Shown here: piece by piece, positions 20,296-30,184 of the stretch
Numbering within the stretch: position 1 is the stretch's first letter
How the letters are laid out: each line of letters begins with the position of its first letter
NCBI RefSeq assembly: GCF_001295265.1
Contig: NZ_LJOD01000001.1
Coordinates: forward strand, 186,001-250,000
DNA: 64,000 nt
Source of the DNA: Chryseobacterium indologenes
GTDB lineage: Bacteria > Bacteroidota > Bacteroidia > Flavobacteriales > Weeksellaceae
Reading direction: 5' to 3'
Position numbers and translations under genes: made by a program
The notes under the pieces: model-generated
Database searches by the model: none
What the model was told of the DNA's origin: nothing
Seen by the model: the letters and a program-made list of their open reading frames with translations, nothing else

Positions 20296-22737
20296 TTATT
20301 TAAAAAGGATATCTGTTTTTTCCCCGGAATAACTCACTGTTTTCTGCCGGCCATCAGGGAGAATCAGATTAAAGCTTCTTGCCTCAATCATTCCTTTATA
20401 TTTACCTTTTCGGGCATTTATCGTCAGGGTTTTTGATTTTTCGTTCCAGTGAAAAGGTATTTCTGTATAGGCTCCTTTTTCGTAATTATAATTATCGAAT
20501 TCATCTTCATATAAAATGAAATTGGTATCGCTTCCCGGATAAATTTTTATGGTAAGATGGTCCCATTTTTTTTCAGTTGCATATTGTACATCAGGCCCCA
20601 ACGGAATGATGCTTCCTGCTTTTACATACAAAGGAATACTCTGAAGATTAACAGATTTCTGAATTTCCTTCCCTCCGCTGTATTTTTCATTGGTCCAGAA
20701 ATCAAACCAATCTGCTCCTTCCGGAAGGTAAACTTTCACGCTTTTGTTTTGGGTAAAATCTATATTTGAAACTGAATTATCTTTATTGCTTCCGGTTTCA
20801 TTCCAGCCTTCATTTTCATTGGTTTTAACTGTCTTTTCAGGGGTATATTGGGCATTGAGAACCGGCACCACCAGCAATGATTTTCCAAAAAGATATTCGT
20901 TATTCATATCCCATGTTTTTCTGTCTGAAGGAAAGTCCATGGAAAGGGCTCTCATAAAGCTTGACCCATTTTTTGAAACATCATGGGAAACAGAATAGAT
21001 ATACGGTAACATACTGTAACGCAGCCTGATGAATTTTCCTATCGCATCATAAACAACGTCTCCTTTATTCCCAAACTGATAAATTTCTCTCGCAACATCG
21101 GTTCCATGTGAACGCATCATCGGAGTAAAGGTTCCGTATTGCAGCCATCGGACATACAATTCCTGGAACATTGGATTATTTGAGCCTCCATTTCTTTTAT
21201 AAAAACCGGCAAAGAAACCGCCTATGTCAGAGTTGAAATTAGGATTTCCGGTAAGGCTGAAATTCAATCCTGCCGGTACCTGATTTCGCAATGACTCCCA
21301 GGAAGAATTGACATCTCCGGACCATGTATTGGCTGCATATCTCTGCTGGCCAGCAAACGCTGACCTTGTTAAGATAAAAACCCTTTTATCATTGGTGGTT
21401 TCACGCTGATGGTCATAAACACCGCCTACTGTCATCAGCGGATAAGCATTTCTTACTTTTCTGAATGAGCCAAGGTAGGTTTTAGTGTCCAGATCTTCCG
21501 CTTTCTGGCTGAGATGATCGGGTTCTGTTGAGTCCATCCACCAGGAATCCACTCCCAGACTGAAAATACCTTTGTTTAAGTATTTCCAGTATATATTTCT
21601 GGCTTCAGGATTGTACGCATCATAAACACGGACACCTGAAGGATAATTCATATCCGGAGGCCAGACATCACGGCCTGATTCAGGCCACGTGCTGATATTG
21701 AAAAGCATACCTTTTGAATCCATTTCACGGTACTGCTTGGTCATTGGCCCGAATGACGACCAGATGGAAACCGAAAGATGGGCATTCAAGCCATGGATCT
21801 CCTGTATCATTTTTTTAGCATCCGGAAAATCGGGACTGATGAAATCCATGGCGTTCCACTGGTAATTATTTCCCCAGTATTGCCAATCCTGTATGATTCC
21901 GTCTAAAGGAACTTTCAGGTCACGGTATTTTTTAACCACCTCTGTCAGCTCATTCTGGCTTTTATAACGTTCTTTGCTTTGCCAGTAGCCATATGTCCAT
22001 AAAGGAAGCATGGGGACAGATCCTGTAAGATCACGCATACCGGCAACTACTCCATCTGCATTTTTACCGTAGATAAAATAATAATCAATACCGTCTCCCA
22101 CTTCAGATGAGAAGGAGGTTTTCTGAGGTGTATCCGTAAATTGTGTCGGTGAATAGTTGTCCCAAAAGATGCCATATCCTTTTACAGACTGAAAAAAAGG
22201 TACAAAATCCCAGGTATTATTCTGAATCATTTTTATATCAATATTCCGCTGGGACATTTTCCCGTTTTGCAGAATCCCCAGTCCGTAAATAGGTTCGCCT
22301 TTTTCAAGCTGAAAATCCTGTCTTACAGAATAGGTCTGCGTTCCGGCATCATTAAATGGTTTGAAATCATTTGCGGTTTCTTTCAAAAGCTCTTTTCCGG
22401 ATGGCAATGTATAAGTGATCGCTCCATTTTTAGTATTAATGGAAAGCAGAAGGTCATTTGTTTTTAATGAAATAACATTATTTTTTTCTGAAACTGAGAA
22501 TTTGATTTTCTGCTCCTGTTTAATGACCGACAGACTATTTTTGACAAATAATCTGTCTGCGGGATATTTAATAACCCTAACTGTATTTTCTCCATACAAT
22601 TTTATTTCAACAGCCATATTTCCTGCGGAAAAGCTTAATCCGGAATCTGTTTTCCTGTAGGACTGTGCATAGGTATTTCCCGCTAGTATTACGCCCGTGA
22701 TGATGAATACTTTATTGGTTATTTTGTTGAAATTCAT
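20296..22737 (-). CDS. GH31 alpha-xylosidase/alpha-glucosidase, exported
   Basis: 813 residues with signal peptide (GNTYAQ). GH31 arrangement: N-terminal beta-sandwich, TIM barrel from about residue 230, and two C-terminal beta domains. The nucleophile motif WWMDSTEPD places Asp402, and TWSGDVNSSWE places the likely acid/base Asp475. LWTYGYWQSKERYKSQNE and the WWMDSTEPD variant are typical of the alpha-xylosidase branch. No PA14 insert is evident, unlike larger XylS-type xyloglucan enzymes. In a xylan locus it may act on alpha-linked xylose or glucose substituents; specificity is inferred. Confidence 0.88.
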   Translation of the reverse strand: MNFNKITNKVFIITGVILAGNTYAQSYRKTDSGLSFSAGNMAVEIKLYGENTVRVIKYPADRLFVKNSLSVIKQEQKIKFSVSEKNNVISLKTNDLLLSINTKNGAITYTLPSGKELLKETANDFKPFNDAGTQTYSVRQDFQLEKGEPIYGLGILQNGKMSQRNIDIKMIQNNTWDFVPFFQSVKGYGIFWDNYSPTQFTDTPQKTSFSSEVGDGIDYYFIYGKNADGVVAGMRDLTGSVPMLPLWTYGYWQSKERYKSQNELTEVVKKYRDLKVPLDGIIQDWQYWGNNYQWNAMDFISPDFPDAKKMIQEIHGLNAHLSVSIWSSFGPMTKQYREMDSKGMLFNISTWPESGRDVWPPDMNYPSGVRVYDAYNPEARNIYWKYLNKGIFSLGVDSWWMDSTEPDHLSQKAEDLDTKTYLGSFRKVRNAYPLMTVGGVYDHQRETTNDKRVFILTRSAFAGQQRYAANTWSGDVNSSWESLRNQVPAGLNFSLTGNPNFNSDIGGFFAGFYKRNGGSNNPMFQELYVRWLQYGTFTPMMRSHGTDVAREIYQFGNKGDVVYDAIGKFIRLRYSMLPYIYSVSHDVSKNGSSFMRALSMDFPSDRKTWDMNNEYLFGKSLLVVPVLNAQYTPEKTVKTNENEGWNETGSNKDNSVSNIDFTQNKSVKVYLPEGADWFDFWTNEKYSGGKEIQKSVNLQSIPLYVKAGSIIPLGPDVQYATEKKWDHLTIKIYPGSDTNFILYEDEFDNYNYEKGAYTEIPFHWNEKSKTLTINARKGKYKGMIEARSFNLILPDGRQKTVSYSGEKTDILFK

Positions 22738-22781
22738 TGTTTATGGATTATGGTGAGATCAAGTTTTAAAGTAATTCGTAT

Positions 22782-23678
<897 letters not shown>

Positions 23679-23756
23679 TTATTATTTCAGATAAAAAAAT
23701 AACAGCGTATTATTTTACTTAACTGTTTACAGCAGATTTTTCTCTGCTTTTGATTC

Positions 23757-25364
23757 TTATTTTCCAGCTTTACTGACTCTGAAAAAATCTACGTCTACGA
23801 AGCCTCCGATATTTTTAGTCGCATAATTAAAAACTGCGAATTTCGAACCCATAAAAAATCTCCGGTAATCAAAGATCATTTTGTAATCTTTAGCCATTTC
23901 CGTCCAGTTCTTCTGATCAGTACTATAATAAAAGTCTGCAAGATCTTTCCCGAGATTAAAATCGGCATCAATACGAAGGAAAACTCTATCAGAATTAAGA
24001 GGAATCCGTTTTTTTTCTTCTTTTTTAACTCCTGTAATGGCTTTTGTCTTATTGTCCAGACTCACTTCGTTGATTGAAAAAACAATGAATTTTTCTTTGC
24101 CTTCCTTCACCACTGACAAAATCCCGGAATCCCCGTTGAAGGCACTGAAACCTGTAACATCTCCATCTTTCATTCCTTTAAGATCCATTGCGACAACCGC
24201 TGAAGAAGTCGGACCTTCCATCCTCTGGGTCAAAGTGTTGGGTGCCGCGTACAGATTGTCTACTACCCTGCTGGTTTTCAGTCTCAGAAAACCTTTTCTT
24301 TCGGATAAAGACCAGGCTTCATTCACCGGATTATGATTCCATTGCCATTGAATTTTCATTTTTTTATCAGAGAACTCATCGCTTTCCACCAGATGATTTT
24401 TGGCTTTGAATGGCGGAAGCGGAACCTCTCCTTTCAAAGGAACTTTTCCGTTATCCCCCAACACCGGCCAGTCATTTTCCCATTGTACAGGAAGTAGCAG
24501 CGGAACACGTCCCACTCCGTTTCTGTCCTGGAAAATAAGGGAATACCAGTTTCCATTTTTATCATCGATTAAAGCACCCTGGCCAGCATAGGAAAATCCT
24601 AAAAAATTATCTTCCAGAATTACTTTTTTCTCATAAGGACCTGTCACTTTATCTGCCCTGTAGACTACCTGACGGCGTTTTCCGTTTTTTGGCCATGATA
24701 TCATCATCATATAATATTTCCCGTTTCTTTTGATGATCTGATTACCTTCCAGAAGCCCGGTTTCCGAAGCATCTTTCTGAAATACCTCAGTTCCGTCCGG
24801 ATTTCCGATCACTTCTTTAAAATCAGGACTCAGTCCAAAAACTTTGTTGGAAGTGAAAATGTATATCCTGTCATCATCATCAAAAAACAAAGACGCATCA
24901 TGAAAATGCCGTGTTCTGGCGATGAGCTTCCATTTCCCTTTTTCGGGATCATCAGTCACATAGAAATACGATTTGAAAGGCTCATCATTCGGGGAAAATA
25001 AAACGTAGTAGTTCCCTTTGTGATAGCGGATTGAAGAAGCCCACTGCCCCCTGCCGTAAACGGTTCCGTTCAATAAATCATATTTTGAATTGTCATTCAG
25101 AGTATCAAAAACATACCCGGACATTTCCCAATGTACCAGATCTCTGGAATGCATTACCGGAGCTCCCGGCATCAGATGCATAGTGGTGCTGATCAGGTAA
25201 AAATCATTTCCGTTTCTGGTAATGGATAAATCCGGTGCATCTGCCCAAATGACGGGATTGATAAACACTGTCCCCGGTTTTCCGGAAGGATTTACCTGGG
25301 CTGAAAGAAGATTCAGCCCGATAAACCCCAATAAAGAAACGATATAAGTTTTTTTGATTTTCAA
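23757..25364 (-). CDS. GH43 beta-xylosidase/arabinofuranosidase with C-terminal beta-sandwich
   Basis: 535 residues with a signal peptide (GLNLLSAQ). GH43 propeller with the catalytic acids in WADAPDLSITRNGNDF, HDASLFFDDDDRIYIF and LLEGNQIIKRNGKYY. From about residue 330 a concanavalin-like beta-sandwich follows (DEFSDKKMKIQWQWNHNP...), the usual partner domain in xylosidase-type GH43 enzymes. It likely trims xylo-oligosaccharides or arabinosyl branches in the periplasm. It lies between the CE1 esterase and a second xylosidase-type GH43 gene; the two proteins are clearly different sequences, so this is not a recent duplication. Confidence 0.88.
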   Translation of the reverse strand: MKIKKTYIVSLLGFIGLNLLSAQVNPSGKPGTVFINPVIWADAPDLSITRNGNDFYLISTTMHLMPGAPVMHSRDLVHWEMSGYVFDTLNDNSKYDLLNGTVYGRGQWASSIRYHKGNYYVLFSPNDEPFKSYFYVTDDPEKGKWKLIARTRHFHDASLFFDDDDRIYIFTSNKVFGLSPDFKEVIGNPDGTEVFQKDASETGLLEGNQIIKRNGKYYMMMISWPKNGKRRQVVYRADKVTGPYEKKVILEDNFLGFSYAGQGALIDDKNGNWYSLIFQDRNGVGRVPLLLPVQWENDWPVLGDNGKVPLKGEVPLPPFKAKNHLVESDEFSDKKMKIQWQWNHNPVNEAWSLSERKGFLRLKTSRVVDNLYAAPNTLTQRMEGPTSSAVVAMDLKGMKDGDVTGFSAFNGDSGILSVVKEGKEKFIVFSINEVSLDNKTKAITGVKKEEKKRIPLNSDRVFLRIDADFNLGKDLADFYYSTDQKNWTEMAKDYKMIFDYRRFFMGSKFAVFNYATKNIGGFVDVDFFRVSKAGK

Positions 25365-25455
25365 AATGTACTGTAAGTTTGGTTTACTCTTAGTTTTTCA
25401 ATTTTTAAATACTTAATAGTTGTTACTAAGTATTTTTTCTCTACGGTCAGTAAAA

Positions 25456-25496
25456 GACAAGATTCTTCATTTCACTTCGTTCACTCAGAATAACAG
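25456..25496. repeat. Candidate dispersed intergenic repeat
   Basis: In the gap between two GH43 genes lies a short motif containing TTCATTTCACTTCGTTCACT flanked by ATTCT and AGAAT. It resembles the CTTCGTTCAGAATGACA-type sequence that I recall as scattered between genes in flavobacterial genomes. Only one copy was noticed here, so repeat status rests on recall. Confidence 0.35.
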
Positions 25497-25506
25497 GTCT
25501 TTCATA

Positions 25507-27225
25507 CTACTGCGGTGCAATGTCATTGGAAGAGGTACTGTACAGCCCGATAAGGCTTCCTGTAAAACCTCCTGCTACATCAGTAGAAAGTATATCTCCG
25601 GAAACCGATCCTCCCAGGTTTTTATAGCTCTTGCCATCCAGCGAATAATTAAAGCTATACTCATCTTTATCGGCAACCACCTGTAATTTAACCGGTTTGG
25701 ATAATGAGATCTTCTCACTGGTGATCAGCTTTGATTCCCCTTTTTCTGTTCTTTCCAATACAATATAGAAGTCTTTGTCCTTTTTTGTGATTCCGAAAAC
25801 ATAATTGAATTTTTCACTCTGATAGCAGGTAATTCCCGCCAGCTCTTTTTCGGATTTAGGTTTGAAATCAAGCGTTACCGAGGTTTCAAAATCTTCGTGC
25901 TGCAATCTGTGGAATAATGCCGAAACTGGTGCCAACGCTTTGATATTAGTCTCCATAGGATTTACTTTTACGCCATTTTTCGTGGCAGTAATGAAATTTT
26001 CACGCGGTCCGCGCATCGCAATCCATCGGAAATCAAGATTTTTATCGGTTAATTTATCGTTATAGGTAAAGTTTCCGTTCGGAAAAAATCCGTTTTGCCC
26101 GGTTTGATTCTGAACGCCTTGTGGCATTTTCAATTTTGGCTTCATCGGAACCAGGCCATTTTGAAACACAGGATACGTTCCGCTCCAGTCTACAGGAAGA
26201 ATGAAAGTTTCACGGCCTTTGGTAACACGGTTATTTACATTCGGACGAATTGCTAAAAATACGCCATACCATTGTCCGTTCGGACCTTCCACCAAATCTG
26301 CGTGACCTGCCCAATCCACTTTTTCTTTTCGGTCTCTCGGAAAATATCTTTGCGTAAGAATTGGATTATTTTTAGCGGGAACAAACGGTCCTTTCGGAGA
26401 ATCTGCCATAAAAATCACTTCGCTATGGTTGCCTCCGGTTCCACCTTCAGCACACATCAGGTAATATTTCCCTTTGTATTTATACAAATGCGGACCTTCA
26501 ATCCAAATGGGTTTTTGAGAAAGGTCAACTCCACCATTTACAATAATTCTGTCTGAACCTGCGACAACCTGATCTTTTTCCAGATCGTAATCCCACATTT
26601 TAATAACACGGTGACCGTTGTATTGTTCGGTTCCTTTTGGTGGCGCATCGTTATGAACAATGTAAGCTTTTCCATCATCATCAAAGAAAATAGCAGGATC
26701 AATACCATCAAAATTCAGTTTCTGAACTTCGCTCCATCCTTTTGCCGGATCTTTGGTTTTTACAACCATATTTCCGATACCGCCCGCAATCTGGGTGGTG
26801 ATCATATAAAAAGTGTCGTTGTGTTTATTATATTTGATATCCGGTGCATAAATTCCATGCGAAACACCTCCCTTTTCCACCTTAAGCTGAGAAGGCCTGT
26901 CGAGAACGTGCCCAACCTGCTTCCAATTGACCAAATCTTTGGAAGTGAAAATCGGAACGCCCGGAAACATTGAGAAAGAAGAGTTTACCAGGTAATAATC
27001 GTCTCCTTTTTTGGTGATGCTTGGGTCGGGATAACAGCCCTGTAAAATCGGGGAATAGAACTCGTCCGGTTGAAGAGGATTGTCATTGTATATTTTATCA
27101 TTTCCCTGGTAAGTAAAGTCGGAAAATGTCTGGGCAGAAACAGTCGTCACAGAGAGCAAAGCTGCAGCAGCAAGGACATGGGTTTTATTCCTGAAAAAAG
27201 TTAAATTCATTATATTCTGTTTCAT
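25507..27225 (-). CDS. GH43 xylan-active glycosidase, exported
   Basis: 572 residues with a signal peptide ending SVTTVSAQ. Propeller acids appear in GCYPDPSITKKGDDY, FDGIDPAIFFDDDGKAY and WIEGPHLYKYKGKYY, and a C-terminal beta-sandwich occupies about residues 375-572. This arrangement is that of beta-xylosidases and arabinofuranosidases of GH43. It is the first hydrolase gene after the transporter/uronate block in transcription order, 49 nt from the ExuT-like gene. An internal in-frame Met (MNLTFF, residue 6) is an alternative start and also gives a good signal peptide. Confidence 0.88.
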   Translation of the reverse strand: MKQNIMNLTFFRNKTHVLAAAALLSVTTVSAQTFSDFTYQGNDKIYNDNPLQPDEFYSPILQGCYPDPSITKKGDDYYLVNSSFSMFPGVPIFTSKDLVNWKQVGHVLDRPSQLKVEKGGVSHGIYAPDIKYNKHNDTFYMITTQIAGGIGNMVVKTKDPAKGWSEVQKLNFDGIDPAIFFDDDGKAYIVHNDAPPKGTEQYNGHRVIKMWDYDLEKDQVVAGSDRIIVNGGVDLSQKPIWIEGPHLYKYKGKYYLMCAEGGTGGNHSEVIFMADSPKGPFVPAKNNPILTQRYFPRDRKEKVDWAGHADLVEGPNGQWYGVFLAIRPNVNNRVTKGRETFILPVDWSGTYPVFQNGLVPMKPKLKMPQGVQNQTGQNGFFPNGNFTYNDKLTDKNLDFRWIAMRGPRENFITATKNGVKVNPMETNIKALAPVSALFHRLQHEDFETSVTLDFKPKSEKELAGITCYQSEKFNYVFGITKKDKDFYIVLERTEKGESKLITSEKISLSKPVKLQVVADKDEYSFNYSLDGKSYKNLGGSVSGDILSTDVAGGFTGSLIGLYSTSSNDIAPQ

Positions 27226-27274
27226 TGTTATTCTTTTTATAGTTTTTAATGTTTTATGATTTCTAAGTTTAATT

Positions 27275-28549
27275 CTAAACGGCTTTCTTACGGTTGATTA
27301 TTTTGATCAATCCCCAGGCTGTAACATATGATATACCGGCTATGAAAAATATAATGTTATAGCCTCCGTTGATATTTCCTGATTTTTTAAAGGCATCGAG
27401 AACGATTCCGATAAAAAGCGGAAAAATAATCCCTGCTGCAGAGCCTAACATACCGCCGAATCCTATCACAGAGCTTACGTAATGGTTAGGCAGCTGATCT
27501 CCGACCGTGGTCATAAGATTGGCTCCCCAGCCCTGATGCGCCGCTGTGGCAAGGGCAATGATCAGGGTAATCATCCACATATTGTCTACATATTTTGAGA
27601 ACATGACCGGAACTACCATAAGGGCAAACAATAGCATGGTAAAGCTTCTGGCTCTTCCAATCGTCCATCCTTTTTTGATGAGAAATGATGAGAGATAGCC
27701 TCCGCCAATGCTTCCTATCGTAGTTCCACTGTAAATAATAATCAAAGGAAGGGATGGTTTTGTTAAATCCATTTTGAATACATCCGAGAAATATGCCGGC
27801 AGCCAGAACATGAAGAAATACCAGATAGGATCTGTCAACATTTTACCAATGGCAAATGACCATGTTACTTTATATCTGAGTAATTCCGATAAAGGAATTT
27901 TGGTTTTCTCTTCTGTTTTTTCATCCTGATCACTTTTGATGTATTGCAGTTCTTCTTTGCTTAGATTTTTTGTTTTTTCCGGAATGGCATAAAATTTCCA
28001 CCAAAGAACAATCCAAATCAGGCCTACAGCTCCTATCCACACAAAAGTCTGTCTCCAGCCGTAATGTCCGAGAATGAACGGAACCAATAGCGGCGCTAAA
28101 ATAGCTCCTACCGTAGCTCCTGAATTAAAAATTCCCGTTGCCAGTGCTCTTTCTTTTTTAGGGAACCATTCAGCCACAGATTTGATGGCAGCAGGAAAGT
28201 TCCCCGCTTCACTGATGCCCAAGGTACTTCTCGCTATGATAAATCCTACTGTACTTTTGACAAACCCATGTCCTATAGAGGCTAGACTCCATACAATAAG
28301 GGAAACGGCATACCCTATTTTGGTTCCTACCCTGTCTATAAATCGTCCCATCGCCATGTAGCCGATAGCGTAAGTCGTGGTAAATGCCATGACGATATAA
28401 CTATAATCTTTTTCGTCCCAGCTGAATTCTTTTTCCAGCACAGGTTTCAGCAAACCCATTACCTGACGGTCAAGATAATTGATCGTAGTGGCGAGAAAGA
28501 CAAGGGACAGCATCCACCATCTTATATTGCGGTTTTGAGGAGCCTGCAT
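27275..28549 (-). CDS. ExuT-like hexuronate MFS transporter
   Basis: 424 residues, twelve predicted membrane segments, MFS anion:cation symporter type. The start IRWWMLSLVFLATTINYLDRQVMG and the GISEAGNFPAAIKSVAEWFPKKERALATG loop are characteristic of hexuronate transporters such as ExuT. It would bring glucuronate (or galacturonate) into the cytosol for the uronate pathway next door. Its ATG follows the KDPG aldolase stop with no gap, so the genes are very likely co-transcribed. The symbol is withheld because uronate specificity is inferred. Confidence 0.88.
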   Translation of the reverse strand: MQAPQNRNIRWWMLSLVFLATTINYLDRQVMGLLKPVLEKEFSWDEKDYSYIVMAFTTTYAIGYMAMGRFIDRVGTKIGYAVSLIVWSLASIGHGFVKSTVGFIIARSTLGISEAGNFPAAIKSVAEWFPKKERALATGIFNSGATVGAILAPLLVPFILGHYGWRQTFVWIGAVGLIWIVLWWKFYAIPEKTKNLSKEELQYIKSDQDEKTEEKTKIPLSELLRYKVTWSFAIGKMLTDPIWYFFMFWLPAYFSDVFKMDLTKPSLPLIIIYSGTTIGSIGGGYLSSFLIKKGWTIGRARSFTMLLFALMVVPVMFSKYVDNMWMITLIIALATAAHQGWGANLMTTVGDQLPNHYVSSVIGFGGMLGSAAGIIFPLFIGIVLDAFKKSGNINGGYNIIFFIAGISYVTAWGLIKIINRKKAV

Positions 28550-29185
28550 TTATTTGTGATTAAGTTGTTGCAATAAATTCTTTGTTTTCAGAGTCAGTTC
28601 TTCTTCATTAAAGTCCTTTCCGATAAGAGAGCTTCCCAATCCTACCGCTATGGCACCTCTATTGAGCCATTCCGTAATATCTTCAGATTCCGCATGGATT
28701 CCTCCGGTGGGCATGAAATTCATTCCCGGGAAAACGGGCTGTATAGATTTGATGTAACTCTTACCTAAAGCGTCTGCCGGAAATATTTTAACCAATGCTA
28801 AACCGTTCTGATGTGCAATATTGACATCGGAAGGAGTAAAACAACCCGGGATCAGTAGGACATTTTTTTCAAGAGCATGTTTCACCAATGCTTCACTGAT
28901 GACCGGTGTAATGATGAAATCTGCTTTTGCATGAGCATAATCATCCATTTCTTTTATGTTTTTCACCGTTCCGATTCCCAGCAGAAGGCCGGGAAATTCT
29001 GTATGGGAAATTTCTTTCAGCTTCGTGAAATTTTCCAGAGCCTGATGGCCGCGGTTGGTATATTCTATCACACGGATTCCTGCTTCGTATAAAGCTTTTA
29101 TTATATTTTTTGAGACTTCAAACGATTCGTTATAAAACAACGGAACGATTTTCTGGTCTTTTATTTTTTGTACTATTTCACTCAT
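28550..29185 (-). CDS. eda: KDPG/KHG aldolase
   Basis: 211 residues, class I aldolase cleaving 2-keto-3-deoxy-6-phosphogluconate to pyruvate and glyceraldehyde-3-phosphate. The Schiff-base lysine is Lys133 in LVKIFPADALG, with Glu41 in VIEYTNRG as the general base and Arg45 nearby; GTVKN and MPTGGIH complete the phosphate site. Final step of the uronate branch. It overlaps the KDG kinase stop in an ATGA and abuts the transporter gene. Confidence 0.94.
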   Translation of the reverse strand: MSEIVQKIKDQKIVPLFYNESFEVSKNIIKALYEAGIRVIEYTNRGHQALENFTKLKEISHTEFPGLLLGIGTVKNIKEMDDYAHAKADFIITPVISEALVKHALEKNVLLIPGCFTPSDVNIAHQNGLALVKIFPADALGKSYIKSIQPVFPGMNFMPTGGIHAESEDITEWLNRGAIAVGLGSSLIGKDFNEEELTLKTKNLLQQLNHK

Positions 29186-30180
29186 AATGTTTCGATATTA
29201 ATGCTTTCATTAATGGTATCTCCTTTTACAAAAAGCTTTTTAAAAGCAACTTTTGTAGCATCATTCAGGATCTGCTGTTCAGGATTTCCTTTTAAAATTC
29301 CATGAATTAAGGCGGCCATGAAAGAATCACCACTTCCTACCCTTTCTTCAATTTTATCTGAATTATATTTTTCTGAAACCAAAAGCTGTTCATCAGTAAA
29401 TAAGGTGGCAAAATAATTGACCTTTTCTCCATTTGTAAAACGGAAGGTATTGGCTATCTTTTCCACATTCGGGAATTGTTTCTGGATTTGCAAAACCGTT
29501 TTTTCTGCCTGTTTCAGAAGGTTTTCATCATCGAAATTTCCGTTAAGCTTATATTCAATGGGAATATTCAGGAACTGCTCAACAGACCAGATATTTCCCA
29601 TAAGAACGTTGACAAAAGGCATCAGCTCTCTAATTTTATGAGGATTCTGATTCTGCCAAAGTAACGCCCTGTAATTCAGGTCAAGAGAAACCGTAATATT
29701 TCTTGTTCCGGCCTCTTTCATGATATGTAAACATTTCCGGAACGCATTGTCACTCAAAGCCGGAGTGATGGTACTGATATGCAGCCATTTTGCCTCTGAA
29801 AATATTTCATCATCGCTGAATGTTTCAAAATCCGACTGGGTAAAAACAGACGGAAATCGGTCGTACACCACTGAAGCATTCTGCATATCTCCATCGGAAG
29901 ACAGATAAAATGTTCCTATCCTTCCTTTATTTTTTTCAGCAAGAATTTCTATTGCTTTATTTTTAAGCTGAAATTCCAATTGATTTCCTACAAAATTCTC
30001 CGGTAAAGCAGTTAACAGTTTTACAGAATTCTTCCATTGGGAAAGCGCTGCTGCAACGTTGTATTCAGCTCCGCCAATATACATCTTCAGAGACTGCTCA
30101 TTCAGCCAGTTTCCTTCGGAATCCGGGGCAAGGTGGAGAAGCAGTTCCCCGAAACATAGTATTTTCGCTGAATCCTTCAT
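29182..30180 (-). CDS. kdgK: 2-keto-3-deoxygluconate kinase (PfkB family)
   Basis: Ribokinase-family kinase phosphorylating 2-keto-3-deoxygluconate to KDPG. GGAEYNVAAALSQW near the N-terminus is the substrate-side motif and VGSGDSFMAALIHGIL carries the catalytic aspartate; GSGD instead of the common GAGD is a conservative variant. I take the ATG at 30180 (MKDSAKILCFGE) rather than the upstream TTG at 30195, which would overlap uxaC by 11 nt. Its stop overlaps the start of eda in ATGA, and the two enzymes act in sequence. Confidence 0.92.
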   Translation of the reverse strand: MKDSAKILCFGELLLHLAPDSEGNWLNEQSLKMYIGGAEYNVAAALSQWKNSVKLLTALPENFVGNQLEFQLKNKAIEILAEKNKGRIGTFYLSSDGDMQNASVVYDRFPSVFTQSDFETFSDDEIFSEAKWLHISTITPALSDNAFRKCLHIMKEAGTRNITVSLDLNYRALLWQNQNPHKIRELMPFVNVLMGNIWSVEQFLNIPIEYKLNGNFDDENLLKQAEKTVLQIQKQFPNVEKIANTFRFTNGEKVNYFATLFTDEQLLVSEKYNSDKIEERVGSGDSFMAALIHGILKGNPEQQILNDATKVAFKKLFVKGDTINESINIETL

Positions 30181-30184
30181 GGTA

